The notes under the pieces were generated by a model. The model was not told the DNA's origin and searched no databases. It saw only the letters and a program-made list of their open reading frames with translations. DNA of 27,430 bases from Zelonia costaricensis (Eukaryota > Euglenozoa > Kinetoplastea > Trypanosomatida > Trypanosomatidae): assembly GCA_030849075.1 (NCBI GenBank), contig JASAOO010003184.1, positions 1-27,430 of the forward strand, given 5' to 3'. Positions 17,966 through 26,588 of this stretch are shown here, piece by piece. The position numbers were made by a program, and so were the translations under genes. How positions within the stretch are numbered: position 1 is the stretch's first letter; each line of letters starts with the position of its first letter.

Positions 17966-20500
17966 CTAGGACTCCTCCTCGCGCAGTCGCTTGCGTGCCA
18001 GCCGCGTCCACTCCGTCAGCTGCCCGTCCAGCACGCTCTCGCTCACCGCGCGGCTCGCGCGCGCCTCCTCGGCGGTGGCGGTGGCCGGCGAGTCCACCTT
18101 GACACCGCTGGGCCGCAGCGCCGACTGTGCGGCGTGCGCGAGAGCAGCGCTGCCCCGGAAGAAGAAAGTGTGGAGATGGGGAATCTGCGAAAGCGGCTTT
18201 GTGGCAGTGAGTGGCTGCTGCTGGTGCGACGCCAAAAGCCAGAGAGCGGCCGTCTCCTGCAAGCTGGTCCCCATAAGCGAAACCTCTGTCGCCACGCTCA
18301 CCGGCGGCCCTCGCGAACCGCCGACCAGCACCAGTCGCTCCGCCTGAGAGGTGGCTGCTCTCGGCAGAAGCAGCGCCTGCGTCAGCGAGCCGTGGCACGC
18401 CGCAATGTACGGCTCAGTGACAGACGTGGACGTCGCCGTGGTGCGGGTTGCCGAATGCCGCGCCGAGCTCCCGCCCCCGCTGTCGCAGGCCCGTGCGCGC
18501 TCCTCCATCGCCTGCAGCGCGGTCTGAAAGTCCGTGCGAGAAGGCAGGCGGCCGACATGCTGCGGCAGAGGTGCGCTGGCGGCCGACGACGGAGCTGACG
18601 CGCGAGCAACATGCACGAAGTCTGCGGCACCGCGGAGGGGAAACGAGAGGCAGCGCCAGCTGCCGTTGCGCAGTGCACACGACCAGGCCGACGCTACAGG
18701 TCGCCCCTCGCACTCACCCCCGACCAAAACAAGAACGCCACACGACTTTGCTGAGGTGACGCTGGCAGACCACACCTCGCCGTCGTCGGCTTCTGCCACG
18801 GACGCAGCAAGTGCGGCCCTTGCCGTCTCAGCCCCCGCTTCAGCCGCGCTGCTGGAGCACGACGGCGCGGCGGAGTCCAAATGATCAGCGTTGCGCGCCA
18901 TCATCGCGGCCGCGCGCTCAGCAAATTCGCCGCTGGCGCTGCTGCCCTGACTGAGTTCGCAGCCCGCCACATCTGCCAGTGTCATCACTGACGCCGTGAA
19001 GAAGGCGCGGCGCGGCATGTCGGTGCCAAACGGGATGAACACTTCGCGCCATACGCGGGTGCGCAGGTCAAGCACGTGCAGGTCGTTGAGGTACACGTGG
19101 CCCGCTGCAACACCGCCGAAGAGAAGCAGACACGCGTCCTCAGATGCCAGGGAGGCGGAGTGGCCGAAGCGCGGGGCGGGCTTCGCGCCGTACGTTGTCA
19201 CGGGATTGCTGCTCCACGTCCACGTGTCGAGGCGGAGCCGGAAGACCTCCACCTCAAAGAACGCAAGCGGGTCGCGGGCGTTGTCGGTTCCACCGAGGTA
19301 TGCGAAGGAGCGCACCGTCGACGCGTCCGTCGCCGCATCTGGCCACGCCGTCAGCGTCGCAAACGCGCGCGGTGCGAGCGCGGACATGGCCGGCGTGTCG
19401 AGTGGAAAGTAAATTGTGTGCTGCCGCGGCTGTGACGCGGCGTCGGCGATGAGACTCAGGCACAGTGCCGGATGCGACAGGATGTGCGCCGCGCCGATCG
19501 CCACACGGTCCAGGTTGGGGCCGCGAAGCGCTGTCGCATCCTTCTCCGACCACACACGTTGGCCCACGCACCCGCTGCTCTGCGCGCTAGACATGTCGAT
19601 CAAACGCGACGCCCCACCCACGACGAGCGACACGTGCAGCTGCACGGGCACGTCGCCAACGAGGAGGCCAGCCGTCCCGTCCCTACCGGGGTCGTCGCCA
19701 CGGCCCGCCCCCGCCCCTGGGCGACCCGGCACTCTCGGTGCATGCCCCTGGCGATGGTCGGTGAGGAAGTACTGCAACAGCGGTGCGTCCAGCGGCGCCA
19801 GGGCGACGGCACAGTGGCCGATGCGGGGACGGGCACGCACCGCCGGTGAGCTGCTGAGCCGCAGCGTGGGGTGCAGCGCGTCCCAGCAGAGCAGCGACGG
19901 CAGCGAAAGGTCCTCCGCGACGCGGGTGCAGGTGACGTGAGCGCCGCGCGCGGCCGCGGATGTCGGCGCAGAGGCTGTGTGCCACCGCCATACACTGAAT
20001 TGACTGGACACACCGAAGGGCGTCGCACAGGCTGCGCCGCCGTGCTGCAAAGTGAAGACCTCACCGGCGGCAGGGGAGAGCGGAGCGAGGACGACGCTGC
20101 TGGAGCCGTACCAGGAGGGCATGTCCTCGTACAGGGTGCTGTGCAGGAGGCAGCCCAGTAGCGGCTCCTCGTGAGGGCCGCGCCGCGACGTCCCCGGGCG
20201 CCTCGCCCCGCGCGGACGGTAAGAGCGGGCGTGCAGCGGCTGATACTCCCCTTTCCAGTTTGTGAATTCGCACTGTGTGTCCGACTCCGAGGACGCCGGA
20301 GATTCGGAGCCAGAGTAAGACGAGCGACTGCCCTCTTCGCTGGGGCGAAGTGGGTAGTAGAAGATGGGCCGATCGTTTGTTTCGTCGTCGTAGTCGCGCT
20401 CCTCCTCGCTGTCGCAGGGGTCATCGCGCTGGCGGTAGAAGCGGCGGCGCTGCTCGCCCGACGGGAAGCCGTTGTAGCCGAACTCGTACCAGCTGCGCAT
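17966..20500 (-). CDS. Kelch-repeat (beta-propeller) protein with acidic disordered N-terminus
   Basis: An 844-residue protein. The first 130 residues are disordered, Ser/Arg/Tyr-rich, with an acidic patch (CDSEEERDYDDETND). Kelch-type blades follow: RPRIGHCAVAL to SLVVGGASRL (225-300), RSFAYLGGTDNARD with LDTWTW (397-429), PRFGHSASLASEDACLLLFGG with LNDLHVLDLRTRVWREV (443-487) and GVLVLVGGECEGRPV with NGSWRCL (588-618). A last blade near ERLVLVGGSRGPPVSV precedes the C-terminal Arg/Glu-rich helix. The GG pair, downstream Trp and N-D-L-H-V-L-D-L pattern are diagnostic. Long Ala/Ser-rich insertions separate the blades, especially about 515-580. Kelch propellers act as protein-interaction platforms, and no BTB or F-box partner domain is visible. 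The exact role is unknown. The Met at 20500 is the first in the frame after the candidate acceptor at 20544. Confidence 0.88.
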   Translation of the reverse strand: MRSWYEFGYNGFPSGEQRRRFYRQRDDPCDSEEERDYDDETNDRPIFYYPLRPSEEGSRSSYSGSESPASSESDTQCEFTNWKGEYQPLHARSYRPRGARRPGTSRRGPHEEPLLGCLLHSTLYEDMPSWYGSSSVVLAPLSPAAGEVFTLQHGGAACATPFGVSSQFSVWRWHTASAPTSAAARGAHVTCTRVAEDLSLPSLLCWDALHPTLRLSSSPAVRARPRIGHCAVALAPLDAPLLQYFLTDHRQGHAPRVPGRPGAGAGRGDDPGRDGTAGLLVGDVPVQLHVSLVVGGASRLIDMSSAQSSGCVGQRVWSEKDATALRGPNLDRVAIGAAHILSHPALCLSLIADAASQPRQHTIYFPLDTPAMSALAPRAFATLTAWPDAATDASTVRSFAYLGGTDNARDPLAFFEVEVFRLRLDTWTWSSNPVTTYGAKPAPRFGHSASLASEDACLLLFGGVAAGHVYLNDLHVLDLRTRVWREVFIPFGTDMPRRAFFTASVMTLADVAGCELSQGSSASGEFAERAAAMMARNADHLDSAAPSCSSSAAEAGAETARAALAASVAEADDGEVWSASVTSAKSCGVLVLVGGECEGRPVASAWSCALRNGSWRCLSFPLRGAADFVHVARASAPSSAASAPLPQHVGRLPSRTDFQTALQAMEERARACDSGGGSSARHSATRTTATSTSVTEPYIAACHGSLTQALLLPRAATSQAERLVLVGGSRGPPVSVATEVSLMGTSLQETAALWLLASHQQQPLTATKPLSQIPHLHTFFFRGSAALAHAAQSALRPSGVKVDSPATATAEEARASRAVSESVLDGQLTEWTRLARKRLREEES

Positions 20501-20543
20501 GGCAGCGCGCAGGGCGAGTCGCGATGAATGAACCTGGTGCGAC

Positions 20544-20728
20544 CTTCACATGCACGGACAGTAGTAGTGCCGCAAATAGGTGTGAGGGCGATGCCATTGC
20601 GATTGAGCAGGCGGGTGCGGGTGAGGTCGGAAGTTGTAGCAGGAGCAACGATGCGGGGGACAGGGCATTGAAGCAGTGGGCAGCGGTGGCGGCGAGCGCG
20701 GTGACAACCAAAAAAAAGAGGGGCGGGA
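20544..20728 (-). promoter_or_regulatory. Candidate spliced-leader acceptor with unusually distant pyrimidine tract, kelch gene
   Basis: A strong minus-strand C/T tract containing eight consecutive T (about 20708-20728) is followed by about 160 bases with no AG at all until 20545-20544, giving a leader of 43 bases. The AG-free stretch supports this being the true acceptor. Confidence 0.48.
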
Positions 20729-20820
20729 CTCACCAGCTGAGGGCCGTTTGCGCTGAGGGCGCCGACGGCCTGACGATCGCAGAGTGGCAGTCTCACGGTT
20801 GGCAAAGAAAACGCCTAAGT

Positions 20821-20842
20821 CTGTGTGTATGTGTGTGTGTGT
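20821..20842. repeat. TG/CA microsatellite
   Basis: TG repeat on the plus strand with one TA interruption, followed by a run of T, in the gap between MutY and the kelch gene. Confidence 0.85.
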
Positions 20843-21102
20843 TTTTCAAGGGGGCTGTGTTTGCTTCGCGACTCCAGCCTCAGAGTAGAGAGCTGAGACC
20901 CCTCGACCTTAGCTGCCACCACCGGCACCTCGCTCTCGCAGCAGGAGGAGCCGCAGCAACCATTCAGTCTGACACGCAAGGTCGCGTTTCGCGAAGCCTA
21001 AACTCGTGTCCAACAGCATGTGTGTAGGCGAACGGGAATAAGTGGGAGCTGCAGCCCTGTAAGCGAAAAGACAAGACTCGAGTGACTCTCGCGTAGGGAC
21101 GT

Positions 21103-22653
21103 TCAGCCGCAGCGTGTTGCTGTTACCCCGTCACCCCGCTTCGTCTTCTTGCGCAAGGTTTCGACAGACAGGGCGGCTTCGCCAGAACCGGCTGGCGCGC
21201 TGGCGCCTCCGGCGCGGCCACGCTTTGCGCTGGAGCACGTCAGCGAGTCCAGCACCTTGAGCATCAGGCGGCTTGGTGCGTTGCGGCGCAGCTCGTCTTC
21301 TGACATGAGGGAAGTTCGTGCCGCAGAGGGGAGCGAGGCGCCGGTCGACTTGGCGACGTGTGCGTCCAGCACCTCAGCAATCCTGCACATCAGCGCGGCA
21401 CCGTCCGCAGCGGACGGCCACTGCACGTGCACCACCGTCACGTTCATTAGAATGTGACTGAAAACGTGGCGCACAGACCCGCACGCGCGCACGCTTGTTG
21501 GCTTGGCCCGCGCCTTCCATGTCAGCTTGCTCAGTGGGTGCGTGAGCAGCCGCGACGGCGGCACCTCCTCAGCCACCCCCTCGTCGCCTGACCCTGGCGC
21601 CTCTTCCGTACCAGCATTGAAGGCACTCACGGTGGGGAACTCGAGCATGCCGCCAAGCAGACCGTCGGCAGGGCGGCGCACCACGACAAAGTGACTCGGA
21701 CCAATTCCAGCGTCGGCAGCAATCTCGTGAACGACGCACACCTCGTGCGCAAGGCGCTTTGCGAGTGCTGCGGCACGGACTGGAATGGTGCCCTCGATGG
21801 CCTCGATGTCGCCGCACTGCAGGAGTGCGCGGGCACGACAGTGGGCTTGAAGCGGGCACAACGCGCAGAGTGGCGCGCCGCCCGGACGGCAAACGGAAGC
21901 CCCCAGCTCCATTAAGCCTTGGTTCAGGGCTTTTGGGTCTGTGCACGCCGTCGCGGCACTCGTAACGGAGGCGGCGCCCATTAGCTCTTGCCCCCAGACT
22001 GTTGCCTGTTTCACGTTGGCAGGCACCTTGGGGTCAAAGCCGCGCTCGCCGCGGAGGCGGCTGAGAACGCGGATCACGTTTCCGTCCACCGAGCACACGG
22101 GCTCGCCAAAGCACATAGACGCGATTGCAGCCGATGTGTACGGCCCAACGCCCGGGACCTTCAAAAGCTCTTGCTGCGTCGACGGCATAAAAGCGGCGCC
22201 GGTGCTGGTCTTGTCACCAGCCTGGGCCCTCGACCACGCCTGCAGGTACTGTGCGCCCTTCCGAAGGTACATGGCGCGCCGGTAGTAGCCCATTCCGGCC
22301 CACACAGCCTTGACCTCGTCCTCGGTTGAGGACGCAAGTGCATCGATGGAGGGGAACTTCCTCATCCAGGCGTTGTAATACGTGATAACCGTTTCCATGC
22401 GTGTCTGCTGCGACATCACCTCCGACACCCACACCTGGTACGGGTCAGAGAGAGGCACCGCGGCGCGGCTGCTCAGATCGGTGTGGTCGGCGGGTGGGGG
22501 CGGGCGCCACGGCAGATCCCTGCGCTGGTGCTGCCACCACCACGACGTCACCTCTTCCTGCACAGCATCAAAGTACTCTCGAGTGGCCGGAACGCTCAGC
22601 GGTGTGAGCCAGATGCCGCGTGCACCAGGCGCAGAGGCCGACCGCCGAGACAT
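21103..22653 (-). CDS. MUTYH: A/G-specific adenine DNA glycosylase (MutY/MUTYH)
   Basis: A 516-residue base-excision repair enzyme that removes adenine mispaired with 8-oxoguanine. The catalytic Glu is E78 in VWVSEVMSQQT. The helix-hairpin-helix is VPGVGPYTSAAIASM (166-180), followed by the catalytic Asp D190 in SVDGNVIRVL. The [4Fe-4S] cysteines are C255, C263, C266 and C272, with spacing C-x7-C-x2-C-x5-C, one residue longer in the first gap than the usual C-x6-C. The C-terminal NUDIX-like 8-oxoG recognition domain begins near HFVVVRRPADGLLGGMLEFP (321-340) and carries the FSH loop in SVRHVFSHI (393-401). A Lys/Arg-rich C-terminus (RKKTKRG) could be a nuclear signal, and the Arg/Ser/Ala N-terminus could also allow mitochondrial import; both are inference. 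Length matches eukaryotic MUTYH. Confidence 0.97.
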   Translation of the reverse strand: MSRRSASAPGARGIWLTPLSVPATREYFDAVQEEVTSWWWQHQRRDLPWRPPPPADHTDLSSRAAVPLSDPYQVWVSEVMSQQTRMETVITYYNAWMRKFPSIDALASSTEDEVKAVWAGMGYYRRAMYLRKGAQYLQAWSRAQAGDKTSTGAAFMPSTQQELLKVPGVGPYTSAAIASMCFGEPVCSVDGNVIRVLSRLRGERGFDPKVPANVKQATVWGQELMGAASVTSAATACTDPKALNQGLMELGASVCRPGGAPLCALCPLQAHCRARALLQCGDIEAIEGTIPVRAAALAKRLAHEVCVVHEIAADAGIGPSHFVVVRRPADGLLGGMLEFPTVSAFNAGTEEAPGSGDEGVAEEVPPSRLLTHPLSKLTWKARAKPTSVRACGSVRHVFSHILMNVTVVHVQWPSAADGAALMCRIAEVLDAHVAKSTGASLPSAARTSLMSEDELRRNAPSRLMLKVLDSLTCSSAKRGRAGGASAPAGSGEAALSVETLRKKTKRGDGVTATRCG

Positions 22654-22714
22654 AGGCCCTCCCCCCCCTCGTCACCGATGTGGCAGAAGTCGAGAGCCTC
22701 GCCTCGACGGTGCT

Positions 22715-22738
22715 TGTGTGTGTGTGTGTGTGTGTGTG
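22715..22738. repeat. TG/CA microsatellite in the MutY leader
   Basis: A perfect TG repeat on the plus strand, which would be CA in the MutY 5' UTR if the acceptor at 22778 is used. Confidence 0.9.
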
Positions 22739-22777
22739 CGTGCGTTGGTCGGGTGCTCTATGCAAACCCTGCTGCGT

Positions 22778-22797
22778 CTGTCAAGAGAGAAAAGGCA
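22778..22797 (-). promoter_or_regulatory. Spliced-leader acceptor for MutY
   Basis: A minus-strand C/T tract (complement of about 22782-22797) is followed at once by GACAG, with the AG at 22779-22778. The leader would be about 124 bases and include a CA repeat. Confidence 0.5.
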
Positions 22798-22839
22798 CAA
22801 GGCAGAGAGCAGATAGGCATGGGTAAAGCGCTACGCACC

Positions 22840-23160
22840 TGCAGCAAGCAATGCGGGACGGAGAGACACACATGTGTAGCCAGCGCACCATGGGGGTCTC
22901 GCATGGTGCCCCACTCCCGACAAGCCACACACAGCGACAAGGGCTTCATCCGCCCCTCCTCCAAAAGGCAGAGAAAGCCCCCCTTCCTCCGCCTCTCGGG
23001 CAGGGTCAGTAGGCGGAAGTGCTGAGAAAGTGGGAGGTGACGCAGGTGAGCCCCCAGCGCTGCGGCACCAAACCCCTGAGTGTCTGCGCAGCCGCTCCCA
23101 CGCTTGGCCCAAAAAGGGGACCAGGCTGAGCGCACACCTGATTACCAACACCTCGCCGGT
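22840..23160 (-). mobile_element. Possible SIDER-type short degenerate retroposon remnant
   Basis: This stretch, in the LC8 3' UTR position, differs in texture from the surrounding spacer: it is non-repetitive with mixed composition, contains a hairpin GCACCATG-9-CATGGTGC (22885-22909), and reads on the sense strand through segments such as CCTGCCCGAGAGGCGGAGG. The wording reminds me of the dispersed SIDER2 elements found in Leishmania 3' UTRs. That is recollection only, no second copy exists in the window, and the boundaries are guesses. Confidence 0.3.
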
Positions 23161-23571
23161 GCGCACACTGTAGCCAGCAAGTCTAGACTTCCGATGATGT
23201 CTGTCATCGTCGCTTGTGCACTTGTTCGCGGGTGCACCGGTGCATATATGTGTGTTTCGTGTGCTTTGTGGGCATATTTGAGTGAGCTGAACCCTCTTCA
23301 ACGGCAAAGCAGCCAGCTGCAGTGCTCGGCGCACGCACTCACAGACACGGAGCACGTGCACGAGCGCTCTCTTGCATAGAGACAGCGGCACGCGGAAAGC
23401 GGTACCTGACCAATATGTACATTACAGTGGAGCCCTCGGCTCCATCGCACCTGCGGTGAAACCATTCGAGCTGGCAGCAGACTTCCTGGTGTTGGCGCAC
23501 TAGCCGTTGGCGACAGCAACTCCTACTCGTAACGGCAAGCATGCAGAGAGGCGCCACAACGGCCGCGATGC

Positions 23572-23844
23572 CTACGACGACTTGAAAAGCAGCACGCCTG
23601 TCTGGCCCACGTAGAAGTAGACGTAGTGTCCCTCCTCGTGCGTGACAAAGCTACCAAAGTTGCGCCCGACGAAGCAGTTCCACGTTGGGCCGTACTTGCC
23701 CTCAAACTCTTTGCGAATGAAGGCAGCAAGCTCTTGGGCATTGCGGAGCTTTGCCAGTCCCTCTTGCGCGCAAAAGATTGCGAAGTTCTCCATCTCCTTC
23801 GGCATTTCGGAGAGCTTCACGGTTGCGGTGGGAACCTGCGTCAT
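23572..23844 (-). CDS. Dynein light chain, LC8/DYNLL type
   Basis: A 90-residue protein that matches LC8 along its length. Diagnostic segments are FIRKEFEGKYGPTWNCFVGR (residues 42-61) and NFGSFVTHEEGHYVYFYVGQ (62-81), ending VLLFKSS. LC8 is a dimeric hub that binds short linear motifs and is part of cytoplasmic and axonemal dynein complexes and of radial spokes; in a flagellate both roles are plausible. The length equals the usual 85-95 residues. The start at 23844 lies 17 bases after a very clear acceptor, so the mRNA would have a notably short leader. Trypanosomatids encode several LC8-like paralogues, so the exact orthologue cannot be named. Confidence 0.96.
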   Translation of the reverse strand: MTQVPTATVKLSEMPKEMENFAIFCAQEGLAKLRNAQELAAFIRKEFEGKYGPTWNCFVGRNFGSFVTHEEGHYVYFYVGQTGVLLFKSS

Positions 23845-23860
23845 GATGGCGAAGTGTGTG

Positions 23861-23881
23861 CTAGAAAAAAAAAAAAGAGAC
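23861..23881 (-). promoter_or_regulatory. Spliced-leader acceptor for LC8
   Basis: The clearest acceptor in the window: on the minus strand TCTC, then twelve T (complement of 23865-23876), then CTAG with the AG at 23862-23861. The leader to the ATG is only 16 bases. Confidence 0.65.
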
Positions 23882-23970
23882 GCTGCGGGCCTTCAAGCAG
23901 AGATGATCTAAGGAAAGGAATCGAGGTGGGTGAGGACAAAAACGGCCCAGCCGGTGTGACTTCGTGTGAG

Positions 23971-23999
23971 TGTGTGTGTGTATGTGTGTGTGTGTGTGT
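23971..23999. repeat. TG/CA microsatellite upstream of LC8
   Basis: A TG repeat on the plus strand with one TA interruption, about 90 bases upstream of the LC8 pyrimidine tract. Confidence 0.9.
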
Positions 24000-25922
24000 A
24001 GTCATTGACACAGGAGGGCGTGTGTGTTTCAAGCGACGAGAGCGGCAAAGAAGGGGCGTCTGTGGAGAAGGGTCAAGCTGGCACCTTACGCGCCACGCAA
24101 ATGGTGGTACAACTTGCGGCAGGCCAGGGTGGGAGAGCATGCCATGTGTGCGGACGCGAGGGCGCCGGCCACTTCTCCCCACTGCGCAAACCAGTGAAAC
24201 GAGAAGAACAGACGGCCACGGACGCCGCGCAAGAGCTTCCCTGGCGAACCCAGAAGTCTGCGCACCGAGGCGACTGGACACGACTAACGTGTCGTGCGTG
24301 CGTCTCACAGGAGCTCGGCCATTAGAAAGCGACTCCAACAACATTCATCTCCTCGCCGCACTCGCGTACATGGAGAAAAACGCGACTCTGCTTTGCGCTG
24401 TCTTCTCGTCCACTGCCCTTAACATGTTGGCTGAATTTCGGTTTTGGGTTGTAGCATAGCATCGTGAGCCGCACATGCGGTGCGAGGCCAGGGCGAGCGA
24501 GGTGGAGAAAAACAGCACGGCGCTCGCTGCCCCTGAATCACGGAGGGAGGGAGACGACAGGGGGAGGGGCACCCTGAGGACAACTACGACAAGTTCCCCC
24601 TCAGTACAACCCAGTCGACCCCTCCTTGACCTCCGTGGCACGATGAGCACGGCTCCACGTACGCGTGCTGACTGGCCTGGTTCATTGACAAGCTAGCGTG
24701 AACTGTATCTGAGAGCATTCCTTTTTTTTGTCCCCTACAGAGAGAAAGCAAGGCAGTGGAAGAAAGAAACAAGAAACGGCTGCGTGTATCGGCGGCGGCG
24801 GAGTGGAGGCGCAGGGGCTTTTTTGCTTAACGCCTCTCTTTCATTAGCACAAGAACGGTGGGTTTTCTCTTCTTTGCGACGCCCCTTGTGGCCTTGCTAC
24901 TTTTCAGCGCGACGAGGTCGAGCGTGGTCGAAAACCGCCGCTCTTGTTGTTCGTGTTCGCAGAGACAGAGAAACACCGCCAGTGCGAATACTCCCAGCTA
25001 GCGAGTCACGGCGAAAAGGGGAACATGCGCTCGCATCGAGGTCGACACTTTCCGGTGAGACAACGTGGGCTTTTCTCTGCCCGTTTTCCCTGCTTAGCTG
25101 CGCCTGCGTGACACACAAACACACATGTACGCTTTACAACGTCACAACTGAGCACTTGATCATGAAAGAGAAAAAGGGCGAGGGGGAGTGATGAGGGGGA
25201 AAATAGCAGTCACGCTCCCCACTACGGCACACTCGGTCTGACGCTGACTCCTCGGACCGCTGCCCCGCACCCAATTCGGCAGTGACCGACTACAAGCGCG
25301 GAGGGAGCAGCAGAGGGCTGTCGAGACAAACAAGCACCGCCACCGCCTCATTTCCTATTCTGCCGGTCGCGCGTTGTTCCAGATGCTCACGGGCACCAAA
25401 CGCTTCCGGCGCTTCTCAAGAGTCAGATAAAGGAAGAAAGAAAATGTGACGCTTTACCTTTCTTAATTGCTTTGTCCTTTCCGCGTATTCCTGTGCGTGT
25501 GCGGGACAAAGCTCCCTATAACTGTTGTGCGCCGTCGAGGCCTCCAACGCGGGGCCTCACGAAGCGAACTCCCCACCGAGGCACAGACGCGAGACCAGCA
25601 GAGCCACATGACTCGGGGTGCTTCGCAGAGGACGCAGGGAAAGACAAGAGGGGAGGAAAGAACAGAAAGCGATTCACTCGTTGTGACGAAAGAAACGCCG
25701 TTCTGCCTCCCTTCCCCCCTTGCCCTAACCCACCGTCAAGGTAGTACGCGCGGGCGCATGCACCGCGCCTGCCCCTGTGAGAGCCACCCCCGGCTTCCCT
25801 GAGCTTCGCTCTCTGTCTGCGACGCTGGTGCTGCTCGCGTGGGTCCACGTTTGTCGCGTTTTGCACCTCCATTCGCCTGATGTCAATGACGCCGCCGCGT
25901 TGCCCAAGTGTAAAGTCATGGC

Positions 25923-26588
25923 TTACTTGGAGTTGCCGAGGTAAATATCGATCATGAGGGTGAGGTTGCCGATCATCTGCAGGCACCAGGCGGTGATGAA
26001 GAGGATCAAACCATTGCCGAGCTTGTAGGTGTCAGCGTACACGATCTGGCCGCACAGGTTGGACCAGTAGAAGGCGAGCATCGTAGCCCACACGACGAGG
26101 GTGGCGATCATGCTGATGGACGACATGATGCACGCCACAACGGCCAGCTCGGCGAAGTGGAACAGCTCGAGGAGAGCAACAGAGGTCGTGAGGAAGCCAC
26201 CGATGAGGCACATGACAGAGAAGGCCTGGGCACCCTGCATGAGGGAGTCTGCCTTCTTGCACGGAATGCCGTCAGGGCCGAACTCGTCGAAATCCATGTG
26301 ACGGAACCAGCTACCGAGGCACTTGGGCTTGTTACCCCAGATCGAGATGCAGGACGAGTCCGTGCGACTGTCCATCATCCCCAGGGTCATGCCAGCAAGG
26401 CACAGCACGAAGGCCGCAAAGATGCAGCACGCGAAGATGAGCACGCCAATGCTGAACTTGGGCTTGGCCTTCTCAGCCTCCCCGCCGGCCTTCGAGTCGC
26501 TATGGGAGCTCTTCTCCTCATCCGCCGGCTGGTGGTTCTCCTGACGCGCCTCCTCCTTCGGGTACTCCTTCTCCTGGTTCTGGCTCAT
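25923..26588 (-). CDS. Amastin-like surface membrane protein (divergent)
   Basis: A 221-residue protein with four hydrophobic segments at about 46-70, 119-141, 147-173 and 191-216, the amastin topology with both ends cytosolic. Between the first two segments lies CISIWGNKPKC (80-90), which resembles the amastin signature C-x-[TS]-x-[WF]-G-x-[KRQ]-x-x-C, but the fourth position is Ile and the residue before the last Cys is Lys instead of the usual acidic or polar one. A further Cys at 110 sits in the same loop. The N-terminal 45 residues are highly charged (Glu/Lys/Gln), longer than in typical amastins. Amastins are trypanosomatid surface glycoproteins of uncertain function, many induced in intracellular amastigotes. 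The divergence suggests a proto- or gamma-type member or another tetraspan relative. The Met at 26588 is the first in frame. Confidence 0.8.
   Translation of the reverse strand: MSQNQEKEYPKEEARQENHQPADEEKSSHSDSKAGGEAEKAKPKFSIGVLIFACCIFAAFVLCLAGMTLGMMDSRTDSSCISIWGNKPKCLGSWFRHMDFDEFGPDGIPCKKADSLMQGAQAFSVMCLIGGFLTTSVALLELFHFAELAVVACIMSSISMIATLVVWATMLAFYWSNLCGQIVYADTYKLGNGLILFITAWCLQMIGNLTLMIDIYLGNSK

Larger units (their letters stand above)
20501..21102. other. Intergenic: kelch leader and MutY 3' UTR
   Basis: About 600 bases. It contains the AG-free leader region of the kelch gene and a TG microsatellite at 20821-20842. No gene is supported on either strand. Confidence 0.55.
22654..23571. other. 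Intergenic: MutY leader and LC8 3' UTR
   Basis: About 920 bases. The low end holds the MutY leader, microsatellite and acceptor; the middle holds the possible retroposon remnant. No coding region is supported. Confidence 0.55.
23845..25922. other. Long gene-free interval: LC8 leader and 3' UTR of the amastin-like gene
   Basis: About 2.1 kb. Apart from the LC8 acceptor, a microsatellite and a plus-strand T-rich tract ending in ACAG at about 24720-24742, I see only low-complexity open frames. The 135-codon plus-strand frame at 24784-25191 has no domain and opposes the transcription direction. A long 3' UTR is expected for amastin-family mRNAs, whose 3' UTRs carry stage-specific control elements; whether one is present here cannot be read by eye. 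Confidence 0.55.

Noticed and set aside
19600..20805. A 401-codon minus-strand frame overlapping the kelch gene
   Set aside because: It is in another frame of the kelch gene, is Arg/Pro/Ser-rich, and lacks the kelch pattern.
24784..25191. Plus-strand 135-codon frame downstream of an acceptor-like tract
   Set aside because: No domain, low-complexity composition, and direction opposite to every supported gene.
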